Assembly (NCBI GenBank): GCA_021786295.1
Contig: JAJYNO010000009.1
Span: forward strand, 62,001-126,000
Source of the DNA: a bacterium
GTDB lineage: Bacteria > Elusimicrobiota > Elusimicrobia > Elusimicrobiales > UBA9959
Direction: 5' to 3'
DNA: 64,000 nt
The notes below the pieces were generated by a model, which saw nothing but the letters and a program-made list of their open reading frames with translations, was not told the origin of the DNA and ran no database searches. A program made the position numbers and the translations under genes. This document shows, piece by piece, positions 33,301-45,300 of this stretch (the first letter of the stretch is position 1; each line of letters begins with the position of its first letter).

Positions 33301-36300
33301 ACGCCAACGGCAAACTGTTCTATATAGTCACGCGGGCCATAGATTCGACGACCAACGACCAGGTCGTCCTTGCGACGCGCACGTTCCAGTTCGACAACGT
33401 GCCGCCGCTCTCCGCCCCGGTGCAGCCGGGGCCGGATACGGCCTACAGCGGCCTCACCACCCTCTGGGGGACGGCCGCCGACGACGTCTCCGGCGTGGCC
33501 TCGGTCAAGGTCTCCATCCTAAGCGAGGACGCGACGGGCGGCCCCAAGTATTACGACGGCTCCGGCTTCAACAACGCGGCCGAGACCTGGCTGCCGGTGC
33601 AGAACCTCTATCCTTCCTCCTGGACCTACACCAGCGCCCTGCTGAGCTTCAGCGACACGATGCACTACGTCGTGAAGTCCTCGGCCACCGACTCCGTGGG
33701 CAACGTGCAGACCGTAGTCGGGGAGTCCCGCTTCCTGTTCGACACCACGCCTGCCACCTCGACGGTGCTGGCGCCGCTCAACGGCAACGTCTACGAGGAC
33801 AACGAGTCCCTGATCGGCAACTACTACGACCCCGGCTACACTACCGGCATAAACGGGACCGGCTCGGGCGTCTTCCATGACGCCTCCAACCCGTGGGGCA
33901 GGGGCCTGGTGGAGGTGGCTGTCTTCCGGGACACCTACCCCTACATGAGTTCCGTGGGGCCGCTGGTGTTCGGCCCCGGTTCCGGCTGGGACGACTCCGG
34001 CTATTTCTGGAACGGCTCTACGTGGACGGACGTCTCGGCGGGAGTGGTGTGGGTACCGGCCCAGTTCGATACGCAGCCGACCTGGGTCTACACCGCCCTG
34101 CAGTGCGCCAGCGACGCCCAGCGCGCCGCGCATACCTGCTGGGTGCGCGGCGACCGCTACGTGGTCTGGTCCCGCGCCACGGACAACGCGGGCGTTCTCG
34201 GCACCCCGCTGTCGGGTCCCAAGTTCTACATATCCGCCCCGGCCAAGAGCTTCAAGGTCTGGGTGGACGCCGGCCAGAACCCGATGACGGCGGGCGACAT
34301 CGTGAACCTTAACGTGCAGGCCACGGACGCCGACGGGAACGTGGCCGCCGCCTATATCGGCACCGTCACGTTCCAGATGGACTCAGGCCTCGGCCCGGAG
34401 GTCATGGGCGCCAACGCCGCCGAGGCCGTGGACGAACTGCACGGCCTGCCGCCGGAGTACCAGTTCCAGCCCTCCGACTACGGCTTCAAGACCTTCCAGA
34501 TGCGGCTGCGCAAGGCGGGCTCCAGGAGCCTGCTGGTCTCGGACCTTTACACGCCCAGCATAAACGGCAATTCCACCCTCACGGTCAACCCGGCCGCGGC
34601 GCAGCAGACGCAGATCATCGCGGATTACGACCCGGCCGGGGAGATGCCGGCTCCGGGCACGGTCTCCGGCAAGACCGGAACCCCCAGGACCAAGCCCGCC
34701 GGGGCCAGCGTGCCGTTCCTGCTGCAGGTGACGGACAAGTACTGGAACGTCGTTCCGTCCTCCTCGGTCTCGCTGGGCGTGACCGATACCGACCCGAACA
34801 ACTCGCTGGTCAGCCCCGACGGCCCGGCGGTCTTCGTGGGCTCGGCCACTATCAACCGGACCTTCGTCTCGGCGGACAGCCAGGGCTGGAGCCTCCTCTG
34901 CAACGGCGCGGTCTCCAGCAAGGTCCCGGTGACCCCGAACCAGGCCGCGGGCCTGCTGGCGCTGATGCCGGGCGAGACCAGGAACCAGGGCAAATACACC
35001 GTGCAGCCCTACGGCAAGGACGGCGTGGTGGCCGATCAGCTTGTCGGCTCCACGTTCACGGTCCGCGTCTACGCGGTGGACCAGTTCTACAACACCGACG
35101 TGTCCACGTCCTTCCCGGTCTCGGTGAGCATGCCGGGGGATAAATACGAGGTCAACCCGGCCCCGGCCCAGCTCTCCAACGGCACGACCAGTTTCGTGTT
35201 CACCCCTATCGTGGCCGGGACCCAGACCGTAGAGGCGCAGCAGGCCGGCGCCGGATACCTGAGCGGCGGCACTTCGTTCTACGTGACGCCCAACACGGTG
35301 AAGGTCTGGTGGGGCGGGCCGGCCCAGCTCAACCTGGTGGTTCCCGGCCAGACGCTGGAGCCGGGGCTGCCGCCTTACGGCTCCAATCCCTCTCCGGGCG
35401 GGAAACTGGGCTCGCCTTCGCCGCTGACGGCCGGCGTCACGGTGCAGATGTCGGTCTACCTGACGGACCAGTACTACAACGTCGTGCTGGGGACCACGCC
35501 TTTCATGGCGGTCTCCTCCAACACCCCGCAGGTGGAGATATCCTTCCCCAACGATCCCAACATCGCGGCCCGCGGCCTGCCGCCCTTCTCCGGAGGCTTC
35601 GATATCAGGAGCCTGATAGGCGGCTCCACCACGTTCAGCGTGATCCCGGTCACCCACGACGAATCCCCGGGCATGACCGCGACGGTGTACGATACCGGGC
35701 TTACCGGCACCAATTTCAGCACCGACACCGTCACCGGGATAGTCGTGAAGTCGGCTCCCGCGACGCACCTGCTGCTGATGGTGCCGAACGAGGTCCCGGC
35801 AGAAGGCCTCATCGGCGGGAAATCCGGGACGGCCGGCCCGCTGACCGCCGGCTCCACCTACCAGATAACGGTGCGCGCCGTGGACGATTTCGGCAACCTG
35901 GCCAGCGACGGCCGCTCCGTCAGGATACAGTCCAACGACGTCTATGCCTCCACCTATGCGGCCGGCGCTCCCGCCGTTTTCCCGCCGCAGGCCCTGGCGA
36001 ACGGCCAGACCGTCTTCAAGGGCTTCCTGCCCAGCGCCGCCACCGGCAACCTGGTGATAGACGCGGTCGACAACGATACCATCTATCCCAAGCTTTCGAC
36101 GAGCACCGACTCCGGCGTGACGGTCAGCCCGGGACAGGCTTCCCGCCTGATAGTGCTGCTGCCCACGCAGTCCCTCGTGCCCGGCAAGGTGCTGCCGCCC
36201 TACGGCACCGCCGGGAGCATCTCTACCCAGACCGCCGGCGTCGGCTTCAGCGCGCAGGTCTACGCCGCCGATTCCCGCTACAACATGGTCTCCGACGTCT

Positions 36301-39300
36301 CGCTGAACAAGACCATGCACGCGGTGGCCGACGACGCCTTCGGCGGTCCCTCCAGCAACGGGGACCTGGGGACCTTCAGCATGACGGCCGGCAGCGCCAC
36401 GCTCTCCAACATCCTCCTGCGCACCGCCGGCTACAGGACCATCACCGTGACCGACCAGAGCGGCACCTACCCGGCTCTCGGCTCCACTCCCAGCGGCACG
36501 CTGACGCTGCAGCCGTATACCCCGACCAGGATCCGCGCGCTGCTGCCCGGAGAAAGTCCGGCCCCCGGCAACGTCGCCGCCAACGGCCGTTCCGGCGCCC
36601 CTACGGCGCAGCAGGCCGGCTCCACGTTCACGGTCACGGTGAACATAACCGACTCCTTCTGGAACCTGACGCCGGGGGCCAGCCAGGAGATACAGCTCTC
36701 GGCCGACGATCCCAACGCCGTAATAACGCCCTCCTCCCAGGTCGTGGTCGGCTCCGCCACCTTTACGGTGACCCCGATACGGGCCGGCTACACCGTGCTG
36801 ACCGCGGCGGTGGTCGCCCCCGGCCTGCCCGGAGGCCCTACGCTGGCCCAGGACGTCGCCAGCACGGTGCAGGTGGCGCCGGGGGTGCCCAAGCGCCTGC
36901 TGGTGCTGCTGCCGGGCCAGAACTGGCAGCAGGGGACGCTGTCCGGGGTAGGGGTCACGGGCACCCCGTCCGACACGACCGCGGGCAGCACCGATTTCAA
37001 GGTGCGCGTCGGCGTGGTGGACAGCTACTTCAACCTCGTCCCGGGCCGGCCCGCGGACGTCAGGGTCAACACGCCTTCGGACCCGTTCGCGCCCGCGGTC
37101 AGCACGGCCGCCGTCAACACCGCCTACGGCTATACGGACCTGATCTACGTGACGCTGAGGCGCGCGGCGACACAGTACCTGACGGCCACCGACTACGGCA
37201 ACTCCGGCCTGGCCGACGACCCGGGCTCCTCCACCTTCACGGTCCGGCCGGCCGCCCCGGTGGGGCTGCAGCTGGTGCTGCCCGGGGAGCTGGCGGTGCC
37301 GGGCTCCGGCAGCTATCCTTCGGGCGGCAAATCGCTGACGGCCTCCACGCAGACGGCCGGGGTGACCTTCAAGGCCACCGTCAACCTGGTGGACAGCTAC
37401 ATGAACGTCTACAACGGGCTTTCCGTAGGGCCCACGGTCTACCTGGTCACTTCGGACCTATACGACATCGACTCCTCGAGCGTGCCGCTGAACTACGGGA
37501 CGGTGCAGGTCCCGCTGACGCTCGTCACCAGGTCGGCGGCCTCCACCGTCAAGGTCTTCCCGGTCAGCGCCGCGGACAACCAGGTCTGCTCCGGCAGCTC
37601 CGGCGGGATATGCCGCAACGACAACGCGGCCGCCATGTCCTCGTTCAAGGTCTACGCCTCGACGGCGACGCGCCTGCTGGTGGTGCTGCCGGGACAGAGC
37701 CTGGTGGAGGGCAAGTGCAATATAAGCCCGCCCTGCGCTTCGGCCTCGGTGGCCTGGCCCGGCGTGAGCGGTCCGCCCTCGGCCCACACCATAGGCACGG
37801 GCTCGCTCTTCGCCGGCGTCTATCTCACCGACGCCTTCTTTAACCGGGCCACCGACGCGACCGGCTCCGCGCAGGACACCAATCCTCCGGCTGTGATGCC
37901 CGAGGTGCGCGTTACCATGCCCAACGACCCCGGGGCCACCCCGCCCAGCCCGCAGACGCTCTCCAACGGCAGCTCGGTCTTCCCGGTGGACCCGCATACC
38001 TCCATCAGCACCTATACCGTGATGGCGGCGACCACCGCGGCCTCGCCGGCCTACTACCAGGCCGGCCTTTCCACGATGACGGTCTACCCGGGTCCCGCGG
38101 TAAGCATGTCCATGACGGTGGCCTCCACCGGCGTGGTGGCCGGAACGCCCTTCTCCGCCGAGCTGTCGGTGCACGACGTCTACGGCAACGTCTGCTCCAC
38201 CGGGCCGAACGTCTATCTCGGCACGGCCACCTTCGTGGTGACCTCCCAGGTGGACTCGCTGCAGGCCCCCAGCCTGGCCGCGCCTTCCACCGGCTACGCG
38301 GTCTCGGACTACGGCGTGAAGGACCTGCCCAACTGGTTCACGCTCAGAAAGGCCGGCCCGGATACGATAGGCGCCTACGATTCGCTCGTCCCCTCCATAA
38401 GCGTGAACCCGCCGCTGGCGCTCTACGTTTCTCCGGGCCCCCCGAGCGTCTATCACGTCAGCCCGACCGACAACACGCAGGTCCCCGCAGGCTCGCTGCT
38501 CTCGCCGGGAGTGCAGCCGATCACGGCGCAGCTGACCGACGCCTACGACAACAACATCTCCTCCGCGGGCCTGCCGGCCCTGATCTCGATAAGCGAGGTC
38601 TACGGCTCCACCGGCTCCCTAGTCTACTGGAACGGCAGCAGCTGGCTCAACATCGGCGTCTCAACCATGGCCTACACGGACATGAACGGCCAGGTGGGCA
38701 TCTCCACGCAGGTCGCCTACCAGGTCTCCAGCAAGTCCGGGGACTGGGCTCGCGTCTGGGTCGGCACCACCACGCTGGTCCCGGCCACCTACGATACCTA
38801 CGTCGCGGCCCGCCAGAACGTGACCGGGGAAATGATCACGACCGGGGGCACGCCCACCAAGCTGGTCTTCGTCTCCAGCCAGCCGGCGGCGCTGGTCGGC
38901 ATACAGGAAATGGCCGGGACCGGCGCGTTCTTCACCGTGGAGCGCCGCGACGACTTCAACAACGTGACCATGCAGGGAGAGACCGACGTCTACCTGGGCC
39001 TGCCCAGCTCCCAGCTCACCGTGCATCAGAACCTGGGCCGCGGCAACATCGCCACGTTCGGCAATATCGGCGATTACGGCTTCCGCAACACGCTGAACGA
39101 CCAGTTCATCAACGCGGTCCCGATCCTGCCCGGCCAGACGCAGGCCTCGTTCCGCTACCACGACAGGGCCTCCTCCTACTCCGGCACCTCTCCTGCGGCG
39201 AACACCGGCGAAGGGGGGCGCCCCGGCTACTGGCAGATAGAGGCCCGTTCCGGCTCGATGCAGCCGGCCATACACCAGCTGGAGATGGACCCGGCGCAGA

Positions 39301-42300
39301 TCGCGCAGGTGGCCTTCGGCAACGCCCCGCGCACGATGACGGCCGGCAAGGTCACCGGCCCTCTCGGCGACGTCCAGTACTTCCGCGCCATCCTGCTGGA
39401 CATGTTCCAGAACCCGTCGGTCAGCACTCAGGACGTGACGGTGCTCCTCTCCACCTATACGCGCCAGCCCTCGCTGATAAACGACGCCTTCTCCTTCTCG
39501 GCCTCCAGCTCGGCTTCCGGGGCCTTCCCGCCGGTCTTCGCCTCCACGGTGACCACCGTGGACATCCCGCTCGACTCCTACTTCGCGACGTTCTACTACA
39601 TGGATACCACGGCCTCCTCGGTGTATCCGTCCTCCTCCACGCCGATAAGGCCCATAATCGAGGTCTCGGTGCCCGCCCAGCAGGGATGGGCCGCGTCGAC
39701 GCAGTCGGTCACCGTCCAGCCGGACCTGACCTTCCGGGTCAACGTCAGCTCGGGGGCGGGCCAGGTGCTGACGGCCGGGGCGACGTCGCAGAACTTCATG
39801 ATCTCGATAGAGGACCATTACGGCAACCCGACCCCCGTGGCCGGCGGCCAGGAGGACGCGGTCGGCGCGGGGATCGCGTTCAACATGGCCTCGGATTCCG
39901 CCGGGAACGTGCTGTTCTCCGCTCCTGACGCCGGCAATTTCGTGGCGAATCCCGGCACCGCCAAAATGGCGCTCGGCCAGGCGACCACCAGCTTCTACAT
40001 GATAGACACGCTGACGTCCTTCCCCACCCACCAGCTCACCATCGCCACGGTGCAGCCCAAGGGCTGGCTGCCGGCCGTCTCGTCCTACACGGTGGTGCCG
40101 GCGGCCCCCGACCACATAACGTTCTATACGCCGGCCAGGCGGCTGATCGCGGGCTCCACGGTGCAGTACGCCGACTATACGGCGGGAATAACGACCCCCA
40201 CGGTGGTGACGGCGGCGCTCAAGGACCATTACGACAACAACACGACCACCGACACTCCGGTCACGGTGCGCTTCTCCGCCGTCCGCAATACCACTTTCGG
40301 GGGCATAGACCCCACCGCCCAGGTCGTGGATTCCAACCCGAGCTGGAAGCTGCTGAACACCAATCCCTACGACATAAACATCCCGGCGGGCTATTCGTTC
40401 GCCAACATCTACGTCTGGGACAAGATAGTCGGCTCCGCCACCATAACCGCCAACTCGTACATCTCCCGGGACAACGTCAATTTCCCGCAGATCTCCCAGG
40501 ACGAGTACATAACCCCGAGCACGGCCGCCTATTTCACGCTGCACCATCCCTACACGCTGGCCAGCCCGCTGCGCGTGCAGACGCCGGGCTACATCACGCT
40601 GAAGGTCAGGGACCGCTTCGGCAACGTCGCCACCGGCGACCCGGTGAACGGCAATTATTACACCGGCAAGATAAACATGGCGACCAACTCGGGCGGCTCC
40701 GCAGATCTGCGCGACGCGATAAACAACACCACCGACTACACCTTCGTCAAGACCGACCAGGGACAGCGCACGCTGCAGCTCTACGACACGATGGTCGAAA
40801 CGCTGAAGATCAGCGTCACGGACTATAACATGCCCGGCATCTACGGCTACACCAACGACGGCGGCCGCGGGCTGCCTCAGCAGTCCGACGGGGACGTAGT
40901 GCTGTCGGGCCTCGTGATAACCCCCCGGGACTTCTCCCCGGAGGACCCGCTGCCGGTCAGCAAGACCTCCATCGGCATCACTAAGACCGCCATCTACCAG
41001 GGCGACGGCCTGATCCCCGACGTCCCGGCCCCGGTGCCGATGCTGCGCCTGACGATGCAGACCATGCCGTTGGGCGCGCCGCCGGCCTACCTGGATTCCG
41101 TGCAGCTCAAGAGCTCCGGCACGCTGTCGCCTTCCGACATCATAAGCATAGGCATGTACGCCGACAATCCCACCGCCGGGCAGCTGGGCCTCTTCGACGG
41201 CGAGTCGGTGCTCGGCGGCGCGCCCACCGACATCCTTATGGCCACCGGCACCTGGGACTCCAGCCTTATGGGCTGGCGCTTCGACAACCTCAAGGCCAAC
41301 GTTTCTACCGCGGCCATAGTCTCCGACACTCCGCGCAACTTCTTCTTCGCCGTGCGCATGTCCACCGTGGCCGCCACGCCGCGCACCTTCGGGCTGGTGA
41401 TGGACAACCCGTCGTTCGTGGTGCTGGACTCCACGTTCGTCGGCGTGGCCTACAACAATTTCCCGATACAGACGGCGACCTCGCCGGTGCTGAACCAGCC
41501 GGCCACGGTCAATATCAGCGGGGACGACATCGCGGCCTGGTGGCAGCCCGGGGTCTCGCCCGGACAGTACGATTACGTGGAGCAGGGCACGTCGCGCGCC
41601 GGTTTCCTGGCCATCCACGCCTGGACGGACAACTTCGTGGGCACCATCAAATCTTTCAAGATCATCAAGACCGGCACGGGCTCAGGCCAGGACATAAAGA
41701 GCATGCGTCTGTTCCTGGACTCCAACGGCAACGGGGTCTTCGACCAGGCCGTGGACAAGGAGGTAACGGACCCGTCCAACCCGCCGACCTTCAACCCGGC
41801 CGACCCGGGAACCTTCGTGCTGCCGCTGTACAACCCGGGCGTGGACGGCGAGGTCTCGATAGACACCAAGACCTATTTCGTGGTCTACGAGTTCCAGCCG
41901 GACGCGGTGCCTGGCGTCACCCACGGCGCGCGCCTGGAGAACTCCGGGGTCAGCCTGGTGGACGGCGTGGTCGGGGCGTTCTCCCCGATCGTCTCCTCCA
42001 CGGTGCCGCTGTACGCCACTGCCGACGTCGTTTACCTGTCCGACGTCAACAAGTCTTCGCCCAACGACTTCAGCAAGCCGTCGTTCGTCACGCAGAACGA
42101 CGTGAACCAGCCCGTGGCCAGGCTCACGATGCAGATCAAGGGCACCAATGGGTCGGCGATCTGGAACGGCCTTAAACTGGACCGCTGGGTGCCCGCGTCC
42201 GAGAACGGCAACACGGCCCTCTGGAACAAGGTGACCGACGTCAAGCGGGTCAGCCTCTGGTACGACTCGAACGGCGACGGCCTGCTGGAGACCACCGGCA

Positions 42301-45300
42301 CCGTGCACGATACCGAGGTGGTGCTGCCGAGCGTCAACAGGCGCGTCTTCCCGTACGATACGCTCAGGACCCCGCTCGTGTCCACCGACACCGTGATCAG
42401 GGTGACCAACATACAGAACTTCTTCCCGTCGGACAGCCCCTTCCCGATGGCCCCGGGCCGCCTGGTCATCAACGACGGCCAGTCCGACCCGTCGCTGAAG
42501 GAGGTCGTCTACTACAGCACCGTGGACGTGCTCAACAACACGTTCGGCGGCCTGACCCGCGGCGCCGAGGGAACCCCCGAGATGGCGTGGTCCAGCGGGA
42601 CCGTCGTCTCCGGGCAGGCGGTGCTGCCGCTGATCGGGGACAGCGGCAACATGGACGGCCAGACCATCTACGTGACGCCGAAGGACTACTTCCTTACCTA
42701 CGACATAGACCCGCTGGCCACCGTCTCGGATTCGGCGTACCTCGGCATGGCCATGCGGACCACCGACTACTTCTCGGTGACCCCGTCAACCAAGACCATG
42801 AGCCCGCTGAACATAGGCGTGACGGCCCCGGGCAAGACTCTCTCGCTGATCGGCCAGGTGAAGGAGTACCCGGACAACGTGCTGATCACGGCCTCGGACA
42901 CTATAACCGGGGAGAACCTGCAGCAGAAAGCGGTGAACCAGCCCATCCTGCAGTTCACGATGCAGACCGACGTGGCCGACGCGCTGTGGCGCTGGATGCT
43001 GGTCTACGCCACCGGCAGCGCGATACAGGACGGCACCGCGATCCCCGACGTGTCGGCCGTCAAGCTCTGGTACGACTCCGACAACAACGGCTTCCTGGGC
43101 CCGAACGACCAGCTGATAGGCACCGGCACTTTCGGCAACACCATCTACGGCCCGCTGGTGGCCATGGTCAATATCAGCACCGCGCAGCGCATAATAACCA
43201 CGGACATGGCCAAGGCGGCCAACGTCTCGCAGCGCTATTTCCTGACCTACGACATCAGGGATTCCGCCATGCCGAACGACTCGCTCGGCAACCCGCGGAC
43301 GCTCGGCGCGTACATGGCGCCCGGCTCGTTCCCGCAGAACAGCCCGTCCTTCGACGATCCGACGAAGAACTCCATTTCGCTGCCGAACGTCTATTCCTCC
43401 ACCTCCAACCTGACCTACGTCTCGAAGGTGCGCGAGATCATCTCCGCCCCCAGCACGATGACCGTGCTGACGGAGCCGGTGTTCGCTTACGGCGGCGGGG
43501 TCTCGACCCCTACCATACGGCTGGCGCAGAACGTGACCAGCCCCGGCCCGATGGACGCGGCCTGGCTGGTGACCTCCACCGACGGACTCTCCTCCTCCGG
43601 GTACCTGATGGTGGACAACGAGATCGTCCATTACTCCGGCCTGGCGGCCGGGGCCATCACGATGGTCACGCGCGGCGTGTTCGACACGCCCGTGGTCAAC
43701 CATTCCTCGGGGGCGGCGCTGGGCATGGCCGTGCAGCAGGGCTGGCTCAATTATCCGTTCATGAAGATGACCCTCACGACGTCCGGCTACGGCGTGCGCT
43801 GGACCGGCTTCAGGCTCTCCCGCGTGCAGCCGTCCGGCCTCAACGGCTACGACTCTGACGTGGCGGACATCAGGGTCTGGAAGGACAACGGCAACGGCAC
43901 CTTCGACCGCGACCCGGTCACCGGCCTGGACACCTCCGATACGCTGATAGGCGAGGGCCGTTTCGGCGCCAACGACCCGGTCGGCAAGGCCACGATCTAC
44001 GTGAAGGACCCGGCTCTCAACAACCAGGACTACGTCGTGATAGGCTCCACGCCGACCGTCATCTTCGTCACGATGGACATAGACAAGGCCTCAAACTTCT
44101 CCAACGCGGCCCTAACGCCGCAGAACGACGTGCTGGGCGTCGAAGTGCCGGACGAGACCAACTTCTACTTCGGGCCGGCCAATTCCGGGCACGTCGCGCA
44201 GTTCCTGGACCCGGCGGAAAGCGCCAACTCCGTGGTCATGCCGACCCTGAACAACGTGACGCTTACTCCGGACGACATCTCGCCGGTCTCCGCTGTGCAG
44301 AACGACAAGAACGTCGGGCTGCTGGCGATGAAGATGAGCGTCGACCGTACCTCCGCGCTGCTGCAGGGCATAAAGGTGAACCGGGTGGGCACGGCGAACG
44401 ATTCGGACATAGACCTGGTCAAGGTCTGGAAGGACTCCAACGGCAACTGCCTGCTGGACTCCGCGGACACTTCCTCGGACACTGCCGGCAACTATCCCAA
44501 CCTGCTGTCCTACGGCAACGAGGCCTTCTCGTCCGGCACCGTCAACATCGTGCTTAAGACGCCGATGGTGATAACCACCACGCCGGCCTGCGCCTTCGTC
44601 AGCTACGACCTCTCCCAGTTCGCCCTGGTCGGTTCCACGGTCGGGCTGAACATAAACTCCGCGTCGGACTTCACGATAGGCATTCCCAACACCATCACGC
44701 TCTCGACGTGGCCTATCAACACGGCCCCGATCACCATCAAGGAAATACCCTCCAACGTCAACCTCGGCGTGTACGACATGGCCGCGGACCTGGTCCAGGC
44801 GGGCGGGGTCGGCCAGGCCCAGACCGGGGTGGCGATGACCCGCTTCAACCTGACCACGGACGCCGGCAACGCGCGCTGGAGCGCCATCAAGCTGCAGCGC
44901 ACCGGCGCCTCCAACGACCCGAACGCCCCCTTCGGCAAGAACACGGACGTCAAGTTCGTCTCGATCTATCAGGACTCGAACCAGAACGACGTCCTCGACG
45001 TCAACGACGTGAACATCTCCGAGGCCAGGACCTCGCTGGTCTCCTACTTCGCGTCCACGGACACGGTGCCGTTCCACCTCGTCGTGCAGTCCACGGCCGG
45101 CTTCCCGTCCTCGGGCAACGTCTATCTGAGCAACGCCGAGCTGATGACCTACGACAGCACGGGCCTGGACGCCCTCGGCCGGCCGTACCTGGATATAACG
45201 GCCCGCGGTCTGAAGCTGGGCGACGTGCTGACGCCGCAGATCAACCACCCGGTCGGCGATCTGGTGCGCAAGGTGGACCTGTTCGACCAGAACAACCCGC

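Noticed and set aside
11421..34232. Reading the regular repeats as a CRISPR array or as tandem satellite DNA
   Set aside because: The periodicity is at protein level with variable DNA, and the frame stays open throughout. There is no short identical repeat with spacers.
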